NCBI GenBank assembly: GCA_036501535.1
Contig: DASYAE010000138.1
Location: forward strand, 1 to 16,698
From: DASYAE01 sp036501535
GTDB taxonomy: Bacteria > Actinomycetota > Actinomycetes > Streptomycetales > Catenulisporaceae
Direction of reading: 5' to 3'
Length of the DNA stretch: 16,698 bases
Under the pieces are notes generated by a model. It saw only the letters and a list, made by a program, of their open reading frames with translations. It was not told where the DNA came from and did no database searches. Below are positions 1 to 9,700 of this stretch, piece by piece. Within the stretch, counting starts at the first letter, position 1. The number at the start of each line of letters is the position of its first letter. The translations under genes were made by a program, and so were the position numbers.

Positions 1-163
1 CCCCGCGGTCCGCGCCGCTTCGCGGCTCAACCAGAGCATGACAGGGCCCGATGAGAATAACAAGGCTCTGCGGCCACGTGAACGTCCCGCACCACCCACA
101 AGCGGCTGGGCCCGCCGGCCGCGGCTTCGCGGTCCGCTGCCGGCGGGTGTGACTGTGACTGCG
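1..163. other. Non-coding stretch downstream of the RHS gene
   Basis: No convincing gene lies here. A small plus-strand reading frame starting at 38 runs antisense into the end of the RHS gene and looks like a GC-rich shadow. The stretch contains two hairpin-forming sequences: a short one at 14-26 (5-bp arms GCCGC/GCGGC) and a stronger one at 111-147, annotated separately. If the RHS protein has an immunity partner, it is not in this stretch and would have to lie beyond the window edge. Confidence 0.6.
111..147 (-). terminator. Candidate intrinsic terminator of the secreted-protein operon
   Basis: A perfect 9-bp inverted repeat (CCCGCCGGC at 111-119, GCCGGCGGG at 139-147) begins 16 nt past the TAG stop of the RHS gene on the minus strand. 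A competing inner hairpin is possible (CCGCG at 119-123 with CGCGG at 128-132). There is no T-tract after it, as is common for actinobacterial terminators. The position fits termination of the two-gene leftward operon, but function is inferred from structure and location only. Confidence 0.5.
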
Positions 164-3100
164 CTATGCGAATTCCTTGCCGAAGGTGGCCGTGGCGGAC
201 CAGCCGCTTCCCGTCGTCACCCCGACCTCGCTCGATTTCTCGCCGGAGCCCGGACTGTAGACGGCCGCGTAGCTGAGGCGCCCGGCGCCGTAGGAGAAGC
301 CGACGCACCATCCGGTGGCGAAGTTGTCGATGTCTGATTCGGAGACGGCTGCGCCGCCGGACTGGATCTTGCCGTACCGGAACGAGAACGACTTGCCCGC
401 GCTGCCGACCGCCGTTCCCATGGACACGATGACGTGTCCGCCGCGGGTGATGGTGACGGACATGTCGACGCCGACGCCCGAGCCGCTCTTGTCGGTCGCC
501 GAGCCGTTCGGGTTGGTCTGCTGCCGGATCGGTGCGCCCGCGCCCGCTGCCGGCCTCGTGGGGGTGAGACATACGAAGGAGGCGAATCCGGTGGAGCAGG
601 TGCCGATCGCGATCCGCGGCACGGTGAATCTCATGCCGCCGACCTGGAGCGACGGGGTCGAGCCGCCCTGCAGCTTGACCTGCGGGATGACCGAGTACTC
701 GAAGATCTCGTAGTCGAAGCCCGGCGGGATCGTCTTGGGCAGCGCGATGTGGAGCGCATGCAGCACGTCGGCGATGATGCTCTCGGCGCGCACGGTCGGC
801 TTCTTGGGCGGCGGCTTCGGGGCCGCGGCCGGCGCCTTGATGCCGTTCAGGAACCACGACCAGTCGAGGTGGTTGAGGCTGAAGAACAGCGGAGGCCACG
901 TCGGCGTGTACGTCGGCGGATGGAACGTGAACCATGAACCGCCGCCGCCTCCCCCTCCACCGCCGCCGCCGTTGCCCGGGAGCTTTTCGAGGTACTGGAA
1001 GCTGCCGCAGCGGCCCTCGCCGTCGCACGGCATCTGTCCGGTGGGGTCCTCGTTCGTGGTGGGATTGTTGCCGGCGTAGTCGTAGCCGTTGAGGTCCTGC
1101 GGGCTGCCGGCCTCCAGGATCGGGTCGAGGCTGAGGAACCGGCCCGTGGTCGGGTCGTACTCGCGTGCGCCGAGGTTGACCAGGCCCGTGGTCGGGTCGA
1201 CGGAGCCGCCGACGTAGCCGGTGTCTCCGATCCAGCCGGACGGCGCGCCGGAGCGCGGCGTCCCGTAGGGCGTGTACGACTCGCGCACCGCTCCCAGACT
1301 CGAGGCGTTGATCTGCAGCGTGTCGCTGCCCTGACGGTCGGGGATCAGGTAGCTGTCAGCGCCCGACGACGATCGGGCCGCGACCGTCGTGTCGCCCATG
1401 ACGTAGTAGCGGGTGCCCGTGACGGTGGCGCTGCTGCCGCTGCCGGTCTGCACGAGCTGCTCGTCGGGCAGGAACAGTGTGGTGCTCTTGGGGTCCTGGC
1501 GCAGCAGCAGGTTTCCCGAGGCGTCGTAGTAGTAGTCGGTCGCTCCGGCGGACGTGGTGTCGGTCTGCAGCGTGCCCTCGTCGTCCCAGGTCATCGACTG
1601 GTCGCCGGACGGGCCGTTGATCGCGGTGGTGTCGCCGGCCGCGTCGTAGCCGTAGGACGTGGTGCTGGTCGACGAGCCGGTGGTGGCGGTCGACTGGGTC
1701 AGGGCGTTGGGCTGGTCGGTGTTGGAGCCCAGCGACGGGTAGCTGTAGCCCGTGGTCGTGTCGGCCGTCGTGTTGCCGGTGACGTTGTGGTCGACCTCGC
1801 CGGTGCGGTTGCCGGCGGTGTCGTAGGTCCAGGACTGCCAGTACGGCTCGTAGCCGCCGAGGACGCTGGAGGCGTTGGCCGCGGTCGGTGTGGTCTGACA
1901 CGCGGTGGTGGCGGAGGACGCGGGGGTCCATGCGGTGGTGAGCTGCTCCAGGTCGTTGTAGCCGTAGCACTGGTCGTTGGTGACCTGGCTGCCGCTCTCG
2001 CCCTGGAGATCGTCCACCTGGGTGACCTCCTGCGCGTTGTTGTACGCGTAGGTCGTGTCGTCCAGCGGGATCGACGAGTTCGAGGTGGTGGTCAGCGCGT
2101 TCTGCAGCTCTTGGGTCTGCTCGTCGTAGTTCAGCGTGAGCTGGGCGTAGCTGTCCGACGTGCCGAAGGTGTACTGGGAGGGCTGGTCGTACTCGGAGTA
2201 GGTCAGGTTACTGACGTAGCTGTCGAGGCCCGAGACGTTGACCGGCCGGCCGTATGCGTCGTAGCCGTAGTCGACGGTCTCCTGCGGCAGACCGCCGGCC
2301 GCCTGGTCGGTCTGGGTGAGCATCAGCCCGGTGTAGGTGTCGTAGCTGAACTGCCGCTCGTAGTTCCCGGCCAGGCCGCCCTCGGTGGCGGGGATGGACG
2401 GGACGCTGACCTCCTCGCCCGTGGGTTCGGCGAAGGTGTTGAACCCGAGCGTCGCCACCGTGAACGGCGCGCCGTCCTGGTAGGACGTCGACGAGGTCAG
2501 ATATCCGACGGCCTTGGTGTCGTAGGTCCAGGAGGCGACCTCGTCCGCGGTGTCCTCGGCCGCGTTGCCGGTGGTGTCGTACTCGGCCGTCTTGCGGTTG
2601 TCGGCGTCGTAGACGTAGGTCAGCGTCTTGTCACGTGAGTCGGTGGTCGTCAGGGCATTGCCGTCGGCGTCGTAGGTGGTGGTGCTGACTCCGCCGTCCG
2701 GGTCGATCTGCGAGACCTGCTGGCCCAGCATGTCGTAGCCGTAGCTGGTGGTGTCGCCGGCCGGGTCGGTGACCGAGGCCAGGTCTCCCGCCGGGTCGTG
2801 CGTGTATTCGGTGACGGTCGTCGGCGTGCCCGTGGCAGTGGCGGTGTTGTACTGCTCCATCTCGGCGGTGCGGCCCTCCGCGCCGGTGAGGGTCACCGTC
2901 GGGGTGCCGCCGGACGGCGGGTTCACCGTCGTCTGGTCGACGCCCTGGTAGCTGGTGTCGGTCTCCCAGGTCTCGTTGCCGATGTTGAAGGAGACCTGCC
3001 GGGTGACCCGGTCCGCGCCGTCGTAGACGTAGCCGGTCTCCGACGGCACCGCGCTGTCGGTCACCGAGACCAGCTTGTCGTCCAGACCGCCTGACGTGTA

Positions 3101-6100
3101 GAAGGGCGATGTGGACTTCACCGGCTCTCCGACGGAGTTGTACCAGGTCAGGCTGATGTCGCGGCCGCCGTCGAGGGTCTGCTGCTGGACCTCCCGGGTC
3201 CGCAGCAGCGCGTCGTAGAGCGTCTCCGAGGCGCGGTAGGTTCCCTGCGGCCCGAGCGTGGAGGTCGTGATCGTCGACATGCTGGTGTCGCTGACGTCGT
3301 AGGCGTACTTGGTGCTCGCCGACGCGTTGGTCGGCTCGCCCGGGTCCCATACCGCCACCAGCCGGCCGAGCGCGTCGTACGTGCCCGTGGTGGTGTAGCC
3401 CGCGGAGTCGACCGTGCTGGTCGGCAGGCCGCTGGCCGGGTCGTAGTACGTCGCCGTCGTGTGCCCCATCGGGTCGGTCACGGCGATTTCGCTGGGCTGC
3501 GCGCCGGTGGCCGGGGTGTAGACGGTGTTGGTGACGCCGTTGTCGCCGTCGGTGGAGTTGAGGACTCTGCCGTACTCGTCCACTGTGTAGGACGTGGTCA
3601 CCTGCGAGGTCGGCGTGCCCGACTTGTCGACCCCGACGGTCTTCTTCGTCATCGTGTTGGTGCCGGCGGTCGGCGCCGCGCCGAGGGTGGTGGAGCCGTC
3701 GTAGTAGTCCGCCACCTGCGAGACCATCTGGGTCGGATAGCTCGGCGTGGTACCGCAGGGCACTGCGGTCACGGTGGTCTGCGCGGCCAGGTCGAGGATC
3801 CAGGAGCTGGCGTTCGTCGCGTAGGAGACGGTCGAGCACGTGTCCAGGGCCGCGTTGGAGGTGTCCGGTACATCAGATGTCTGGGTCACGCGCCCGTACG
3901 TGTCGTGAGTATATGTGGTCTGCGACTCCCGGGTTCCGCCGGACGCCAGCGGCTCATAGGTCCGGGTGTCGGCCGTGCCGGTCTGGTACGCGTACAGCGT
4001 CGAGAGCCCGGCGCCCGACCGCGGCTGCGCCGCGGTCTGCTGCGACCAGGGGTCGGTGATGGTGTCGTTCAGCGCCACGCCGCCGGACGCGTTGTAGGTG
4101 ATGGCCTCCCGGGTCTCCCCCGCGTACTGGTCGGAGTCGGGGATCGACTCGCCCCGCGAGTCGGTCACGCTGGCCGACGTCGTGCCGCCGGAGGAGGTCT
4201 GGTCGCCGTCCATGCCGCGGAAGTACGTGGTCTGGGTCTCGGTGACCGGGTCCGGCGCGGTGCCGGTGAACGTCTGCACGGAGCTGTAGCCGCGGAACAC
4301 GTCCCAGTCCCGGTAGCTGGACTTCACCACGGGGTTGTCGTCGAAGTGCCACGCCGGCGTCCCCACGTAGTTGTACGAGGTCTGCACCGGCGGGCCGCCG
4401 CCGGTGGTGTCCTGCTCCGTGACGTCCTGGACCACGTACTTGTTGAACCAGTCCAGGATCGGCGCGGTCGCGGTCGGGGGCGTCCAGTACTGCGGATAGC
4501 AGAGCATGGTGTTCGTGTCCTGCGACGACGGCTGGGAGCCGCCGCAGGCCGGCGCCGAGTAGTCGACGGTGACGTTCTCGCCGGCCTCGGTCTCGATGTT
4601 GACGATCCGCTCGCGCGTGAGCGGGTCGTAGCCGTCGGACAGGATGGCGCGGTTGGCCAGCGGCTGGCCGGTGAACGTCACCGGCGGCAGGGTGATGTAG
4701 CCGCTGCTGCTGGAGGCGTCCTGGCCGGTCTGCGTGATCGACGACAGCCACAGCGCGGGTGACGTGGAGTCGCCGGTCGCGGGGAACGCGTGCGCCAGTG
4801 CGTAAGAGTCCACGTCCTGATAGGCGCTGCCGACCAGGGCCTCGGTCTGAATGCTGGTCAGCTCATACTCGGACCAGAACGAGGGCGACCAGTAGGTGTT
4901 GGCCGTGCACGACGACGCGCAGTTGGTGTCGTAGGGCACGTCCGGCCAGTCCTTCGCGGTCGACGAGGTCAGCGTCGAAATGGCGCAGCCGGTCGTCGAG
5001 GTGTCGCAGCGGCCGTTGACGTTGAACAGCACCTGCGCGGCGGGCTTCGCGGAGGTCGAATACGCCTGTCCGGCGCGGAAGCCGTAGACGGCCTTCGTCA
5101 GGTAGCTGCCTCGGATGTAAGGGAGCGTCTCGGCGCCCTTGTCCGCGCCGTAGTGGTTGGTCTCGGTGGAGTAGTAGTACGCGATGGCGTCGCCGTGGGT
5201 GTCCACGACGTAGTCCAGGTTCCACCGGTAGGCCATGGTGGCGCAGTACGAGGACTTGAACGTGGCGCTGTAGCACGGCTGGCCGGAGGCGGTGGAGAAC
5301 ACCGGCTCGGTGTCGACGGAGTTCGTGGTCGCGTCGCCGGAGGCGTAGCCGGGAAGTTCGTTCTGGCCGAAGTAGTACTTCGTGCCATCGGTGGTGGTGA
5401 TCACCCAGTACTCGCCGGAGGCGGCGGAGTCGTCGTCGCCGTTGCTCGCGCCGGTCTCCAGGCTCACCTTGTCGCCGTTGTCGTTCTGCGCGTGCCAGCC
5501 GGTCGTCGGATCGTCCACCAGCGTGGTGGTCAGGCCGTTGAGCGACAGCGTGATGGCCTGGTTGGTGTCGCTCCAGCACTCGTCGCCGGTCGGGTCGGCC
5601 GTCGAGACCTGGAGGCATTCGGGCAGGGAGCGCTCGACGAAGCCGGGCGAATACTCCCAGCCGTCGCCAACGAAGGAGGGCTGGTTGTTGGTCGCCGAGG
5701 TCAGTCCGTCCACGCTCTGCGAGTTGTACGACAGCGCGACGTCGGGGGTGAGGCTGCCCGGCACCGCGGGGGCGGGGATCGGGTACTCGTACGTGAAGGC
5801 CCCGGACGAGCCGCCCGCAGCCCAGGTGCCGGACGACTTCAGCGACGTCGCGGTGAAGTCGCCGCCTCCGCCGGACGCCGTCGAGGTCGCGGCGAGCACG
5901 GCCGGTGCCGCGGCCGGCATGGTCACCTCGCCGGACAGCGTCCCGGCCGACGTGTCGTTCTCGGTCGCCACCGGGGTCTGCACCTGGCACGCCGCGACCT
6001 TCGGCGTGGTCAGCGCGCACGCCGGCAGTTGCACGAGGCGCAGCCGCGAGGTGTAGTCCGCTCCATAGACCTGCGCGAACGACGAGTCTTCGATCGTCAC

Positions 6101-6712
6101 CGACACGGTGCTCGCGGCCGCGCCGCCGTCAGCACGGGCGAGGCCCAGCAGCACACCGTCCACACCCGCGGCGGTGGCCGACGCGTGCGCGGCGACGGAC
6201 ACCCGGACCCGCGACACCGCCGTGGCCGAACCCTGTGACATCGTGTTCTGCGACGCTGAACTTTGAGACGCCGCGCCCGAAGATGCCGCGCCGACCGCGG
6301 CCACGGTCACCGGAAGGCCGCCGACCCGCACGGTTGCGGGACTCCCCGTCGCGCCGGCAGCGGTGTTCGTCTGCTGCGTCGCGTCGCCCGCGGCCGAGGC
6401 CGGCAGGTCGGCGACGGCCGAGCCCGCCGCCGGCCACGCCGCCGAAGCGTGGTACGCGGGCATCGCCTTCGGGCTCGTGTGAGCAGGCGTCACGACCGAC
6501 ACCGGCACCGGGGCGGTCTTGGGAGCCGCCGGTCGCAGGCCCTGCGCCGCGGCGGCGCCCGGTGGCGCGATGAGCAGCGCCGCAACGGTGATGAGCGACA
6601 GCGGTGCCGCGCCCAGCCGGTTCATCCGGACGCGGACCTTGCGCCACGGCGTGGCGGTGCGTGCCCGCTCGCGGAGGTAGACGGCCAGGCCGCGCGGCGA
6701 TTCGGAGCGCAT
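164..6712 (-). CDS. Secreted RHS/YD-repeat protein (WapA-like), 2182 aa, with unassigned C-terminal tail
   Basis: This is a giant exported RHS-repeat protein of the actinobacterial wall-associated type. Numbering from the ATG at 6712: a basic n-region and hydrophobic core (roughly 28-52, ending APPGAAAAQG) form a signal peptide. An Ala/Thr-rich region follows with the family motif GVDGVLLGLARADGG. A SpvB/TcB-like motif lies near 305-338 (YEYPIPAPAVPGSLTPDVAL). YD repeats run from about 936 to 1730, for example YDALGRL and YYYDASGNLL. The RHS-core end spans about 1768-1893 (GAREYDPTTGRFLSLDP, then PTTNEDPTGQ). By family knowledge the repeats build a hollow beta shell around the C-terminus. The 289-residue tail has 11 glycines in a row, a Trp/Pro-rich stretch and a beta-rich end; I recognise no toxin motif in it. 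The ATG at 6733 is in frame, but AAGGGAG sits 5 nt before the ATG at 6712, so I prefer 6712. It is second in an operon with the gene at 6740. Confidence 0.93.
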   Translation of the reverse strand: MRSESPRGLAVYLRERARTATPWRKVRVRMNRLGAAPLSLITVAALLIAPPGAAAAQGLRPAAPKTAPVPVSVVTPAHTSPKAMPAYHASAAWPAAGSAVADLPASAAGDATQQTNTAAGATGSPATVRVGGLPVTVAAVGAASSGAASQSSASQNTMSQGSATAVSRVRVSVAAHASATAAGVDGVLLGLARADGGAAASTVSVTIEDSSFAQVYGADYTSRLRLVQLPACALTTPKVAACQVQTPVATENDTSAGTLSGEVTMPAAAPAVLAATSTASGGGGDFTATSLKSSGTWAAGGSSGAFTYEYPIPAPAVPGSLTPDVALSYNSQSVDGLTSATNNQPSFVGDGWEYSPGFVERSLPECLQVSTADPTGDECWSDTNQAITLSLNGLTTTLVDDPTTGWHAQNDNGDKVSLETGASNGDDDSAASGEYWVITTTDGTKYYFGQNELPGYASGDATTNSVDTEPVFSTASGQPCYSATFKSSYCATMAYRWNLDYVVDTHGDAIAYYYSTETNHYGADKGAETLPYIRGSYLTKAVYGFRAGQAYSTSAKPAAQVLFNVNGRCDTSTTGCAISTLTSSTAKDWPDVPYDTNCASSCTANTYWSPSFWSEYELTSIQTEALVGSAYQDVDSYALAHAFPATGDSTSPALWLSSITQTGQDASSSSGYITLPPVTFTGQPLANRAILSDGYDPLTRERIVNIETEAGENVTVDYSAPACGGSQPSSQDTNTMLCYPQYWTPPTATAPILDWFNKYVVQDVTEQDTTGGGPPVQTSYNYVGTPAWHFDDNPVVKSSYRDWDVFRGYSSVQTFTGTAPDPVTETQTTYFRGMDGDQTSSGGTTSASVTDSRGESIPDSDQYAGETREAITYNASGGVALNDTITDPWSQQTAAQPRSGAGLSTLYAYQTGTADTRTYEPLASGGTRESQTTYTHDTYGRVTQTSDVPDTSNAALDTCSTVSYATNASSWILDLAAQTTVTAVPCGTTPSYPTQMVSQVADYYDGSTTLGAAPTAGTNTMTKKTVGVDKSGTPTSQVTTSYTVDEYGRVLNSTDGDNGVTNTVYTPATGAQPSEIAVTDPMGHTTATYYDPASGLPTSTVDSAGYTTTGTYDALGRLVAVWDPGEPTNASASTKYAYDVSDTSMSTITTSTLGPQGTYRASETLYDALLRTREVQQQTLDGGRDISLTWYNSVGEPVKSTSPFYTSGGLDDKLVSVTDSAVPSETGYVYDGADRVTRQVSFNIGNETWETDTSYQGVDQTTVNPPSGGTPTVTLTGAEGRTAEMEQYNTATATGTPTTVTEYTHDPAGDLASVTDPAGDTTSYGYDMLGQQVSQIDPDGGVSTTTYDADGNALTTTDSRDKTLTYVYDADNRKTAEYDTTGNAAEDTADEVASWTYDTKAVGYLTSSTSYQDGAPFTVATLGFNTFAEPTGEEVSVPSIPATEGGLAGNYERQFSYDTYTGLMLTQTDQAAGGLPQETVDYGYDAYGRPVNVSGLDSYVSNLTYSEYDQPSQYTFGTSDSYAQLTLNYDEQTQELQNALTTTSNSSIPLDDTTYAYNNAQEVTQVDDLQGESGSQVTNDQCYGYNDLEQLTTAWTPASSATTACQTTPTAANASSVLGGYEPYWQSWTYDTAGNRTGEVDHNVTGNTTADTTTGYSYPSLGSNTDQPNALTQSTATTGSSTSTTSYGYDAAGDTTAINGPSGDQSMTWDDEGTLQTDTTSAGATDYYYDASGNLLLRQDPKSTTLFLPDEQLVQTGSGSSATVTGTRYYVMGDTTVAARSSSGADSYLIPDRQGSDTLQINASSLGAVRESYTPYGTPRSGAPSGWIGDTGYVGGSVDPTTGLVNLGAREYDPTTGRFLSLDPILEAGSPQDLNGYDYAGNNPTTNEDPTGQMPCDGEGRCGSFQYLEKLPGNGGGGGGGGGGGSWFTFHPPTYTPTWPPLFFSLNHLDWSWFLNGIKAPAAAPKPPPKKPTVRAESIIADVLHALHIALPKTIPPGFDYEIFEYSVIPQVKLQGGSTPSLQVGGMRFTVPRIAIGTCSTGFASFVCLTPTRPAAGAGAPIRQQTNPNGSATDKSGSGVGVDMSVTITRGGHVIVSMGTAVGSAGKSFSFRYGKIQSGGAAVSESDIDNFATGWCVGFSYGAGRLSYAAVYSPGSGEKSSEVGVTTGSGWSATATFGKEFA
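938..970 (-). repeat. Poly-glycine (GGN)11 tract in the RHS tail
   Basis: Eleven consecutive glycine codons occur just after the RHS core. All four Gly codons are used (GGC, GGT, GGA, GGG), so the tract is not a pure triplet microsatellite and the glycine run looks selected at protein level. It probably forms a flexible hinge between the RHS shell end and the Trp/Pro-rich start of the tail. The role is inferred. Confidence 0.7.
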
Positions 6713-6717
6713 GGCAA

Positions 6718-6724
6718 CTCCCTT
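6718..6724 (-). promoter_or_regulatory. Ribosome binding site that decides the RHS start
   Basis: On the minus strand AAGGGAG lies 5 nt upstream of the ATG at 6712. It falls inside the extended reading frame that begins at 6733, where no comparable site precedes the ATG. This favours the shorter protein starting MRSESPRG. Confidence 0.7.
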
Positions 6725-6739
6725 GTGATTCATCGTGCG

Positions 6740-9700
6740 TCAATTCAGGTCGTCGAGCAGAGCCGTGATGGTCGTGCCGTTTTCGTCCAGCGCGTTCAGG
6801 AGATCCTGGTAGCCGGGCTCGGCGAGGTTCACGTGGTCGCCGGCGTCGGCGGCGGAGACGAGCACCTCGGAGCCGCTGGAGTTCGTGGTGGCGACGGTCG
6901 CGTCGAAGTCGACCGCGTCGGCGTACGGCGTCAGGGTGTTGGTGAAGTTGTCGGACAGGGCGCCGTTGACGCTGGTGCGGTATCCGTCCACGGTCGCGGT
7001 GCACAGCGAGAACCCGGTGCACGGCGTCAGGGTTCCGATGATCACGTTGACGCCCCACGCGTTGAGCTGGGTCACCAGTTCCGCGTAGTCGGTCAGCAGG
7101 GTGACGTCGTCGCTGCCGGCCAGCAGATCGTAGAGCCCTTCGTCGACGATGACCGTGGTCAGCCCCGGCTGGTCGAGCACGTCGCGGTCCAGCCGCGCGA
7201 TGACGCTGTACCCGCGTGTCAGGGAGCTGGCCCCGGTGTCGGTGTAGCTCAGGCCGACCTGGTTGTTCTCGATGCCCTCTTCGAGCACGCCGTAGCCGGT
7301 GCCGGCCTGGGCCAGCAGGTCGGACAGCCGCGGGATCCCGTTCACCGGCGCGGCCGGCGAGCCGGCGGCGACGTCGTCACCGAGCACGGCGAGTGTCGGT
7401 GTGCCGGCGCTCTCGGCGATGTCCATGCCGGTCAGCACGTAGCTGAGACTGCCGAGGGAGGTGGTGAAGCTGGTGGCGGCCGTGTCTCCGGTGTGGTTGC
7501 CGCTGCCCGACGCGGTGGCGTAGCTGGCGGCGCCCCAGGTGTGGTCGCCGGGGACGGTCGCCAGGCTGGCGTTGGTGATCTGGAGACTGACCAGCACTGG
7601 GGATCCGGCTGTCAGGGAGCTGAACGAACTCGCCGCGGTCAACGTCAGCGGATTGCTGGTGGCCTGCGCGCCGCCCGGGATCGTGACGCCGGGACTGTCG
7701 CCGGCTCCGAACGTCAGCGGTACGGGTGCGGCGGCCGCGGCGGCGCCGGAGGACTGCGGCGCGATCGAGGCCGCGCCGATCGTCAGCGGTACCGTGCCCT
7801 GCGCGTTGGACAGCGTGATCCGCACGGTGTTGCCGCTCACGCTCGGGTCGACGACAGTGCGCACGGTCTCGTCGTTCCAGTCGCCGCTGGCCGGGCCGAA
7901 TCCGGTCTCGATGGGCGAGGACCACGCCCCGGCCCAGGTGTCGCCGGAGGGCGCGCCGGCCGTGGTGTCGTCGCGCACGCCCATGGCCAGGATGTGCAGG
8001 CCGGGCACCGGGCCCGACGCGGCGTTGGACACGTCCGGCAGCGTGACCGAGGTCAGCGTCTCGGCCGGGTCCAACGGCACGGCGAAGGCGTAGACGCGTG
8101 TCGTCGTGGTCGTACTCACCGTGGTGGACGTGGCGCGCCCGGCGAGGGAGGTGACCGCGAGGGACTGCGGGCCCTTAACCCAGTCGGGGGCGTTGAGGTA
8201 GTACGGATGGGTGCTGGTGTTGCCGGACGAGTCGGTGTACGTGAGCTGACCGGTCGGCTCGACGCAGTCGGTCGGGGCGGAGTCGGTGACGGCGCAGTCG
8301 ATGCCGGCCACCGGTGCGCCGGGCGGGACCACGGGCGCTGTGTCGTCGGCAGGGTACTGCGAGTAGTCCGGCGAGGCGTTGCCGGCGTTGTCGGCGAACG
8401 CCAGGAACACCAGGGCGCCGCCGGACTGGCCGACGTCGATGGTCTGGTTCGCGGCCAGGACATTGTCCTTCGCGCCGGTGCCGAACTTGGGCAGGGTCAG
8501 GGTCGCGCCGTCGACCTGCAGGGTGCCGCCGGAGGTCCAGCCCTGGGCGGTCAGCTGCGACTCGGGCAGGCTGTTGCCGCCGCCGTCGGCGTTCGCGGCC
8601 CCGCTCTCGGTGGTGCTGGTGGAGATCGCGATGTTGTTGAAGGCGTCCGACAGGTCGGCGAACTGCGTGTTCGGGTCGTTGGTCGCGGCGAACTGATAGG
8701 CCGTCGAGTCGGAGATGTTGCCCGCGGTGTCGCAGCTGTAGACGTAGAGCGTGTGGACGCCAGGTGACGGCGCGGTCAGGCTGACGGTGGCGGCGTCGCT
8801 GGCCGCCGGCGTGCTGTAGGTGCCGGTGCAGTCGCCGGTGCCGGTCGGCGGGACGGAGTCGAGCCGGTACACGAAGTCCGCGACGGTCTCGCCGGACGCG
8901 GCCGTGAGCGTGAACGATCCGGGGGTGCCCGCGGCGGGCCCGGTGCCGGAGACCACCGGCGGATAAGTCGCGGACGAGACGGTGGGCGCGGCGGGTGTCG
9001 CGGGATCGTAGTTGAACTCGCAGACCACCGACTCCCCGGAGGTCAGCCGGCCGTCGGTCACGGTGGTGTAGTACTCGATGGTGGTCGTCGACGTGGTGCC
9101 CAGGCCGCTGATGAACGACTCCGGCACCGTGACGCTCGCGGGGGCTCCCGACTTCACCACGGCGCTCTGCAGCGACGCGGCGGTGCCGCCGGCCTTGAGG
9201 TAGTAGAAGTTGACCGCCACGCTGTCGCCGTCGGGGTCGGTGGCGCTCGCAGTCAGCGTGGGCGGGGTGACCGACGCGGTCTTGCCCATCCAGGGCAGCG
9301 TGCCGGAGGTCACGCACGGGATGCTGTCCGTGCCCGAGGTCGCCGTCAGGGTCGACTTCGCGGCGGCGTTGGGCGTGTGGTCGTACTCGATCGACAGGTG
9401 CGGGTTGTCGGCGAACCGCACGAAGTCGATGTCGTTGCTGGTCTCGTACTTGTCCCGCAGCCCCACGGTCCAGTTGGCCCACTTGCCGTTCGCCGCGTCC
9501 TGGATCTGTGTCTTGACGTTGAAGCCGACCGCGGTGTTGGGGAAGTTGCTGGTCGTGGTGAAGCTGGCCGACGTCACCGTGGTGCCGGCCCCCGGCTGGT
9601 TGTTCCAGTCCGTGCCGGAGTTGATCGGGCTGACCCGGTGCACGTAGACGGTGTTGCCGCTGTTGGTGCCGTTCGCGGCGGCATAGGGGACGGAGGCGTT

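Noticed and set aside
14..26. Short GCCGC/GCGGC hairpin at the window edge as a second terminator
   Set aside because: Five-base GC stems are expected by chance in DNA this GC-rich, and the stronger 9-bp stem at 111-147 is closer to the stop codon.
38..337. 99-codon plus-strand frame at the left edge, considered as an immunity gene
   Set aside because: It is on the wrong strand for an immunity gene following the RHS gene, overlaps the RHS 3' end antisense, and is Arg/Ala/Pro-rich with no motif.
938..970. Poly-Gly tract as a phase-variable microsatellite
   Set aside because: Mixed glycine codons break the DNA repeat, so slippage-based phase variation is unlikely. Whole-triplet changes would not shift the frame in any case.
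6263..8767. 834-codon open frame on the plus strand, antisense to both secreted-protein genes
   Set aside because: It crosses the boundary between two well-supported genes, has low-complexity Arg/Gly/Val-rich content typical of reverse-strand frames in GC-rich DNA, and shows no motif. The antisense frames at 3461-4762 and 4790-6238 were rejected for the same reason.
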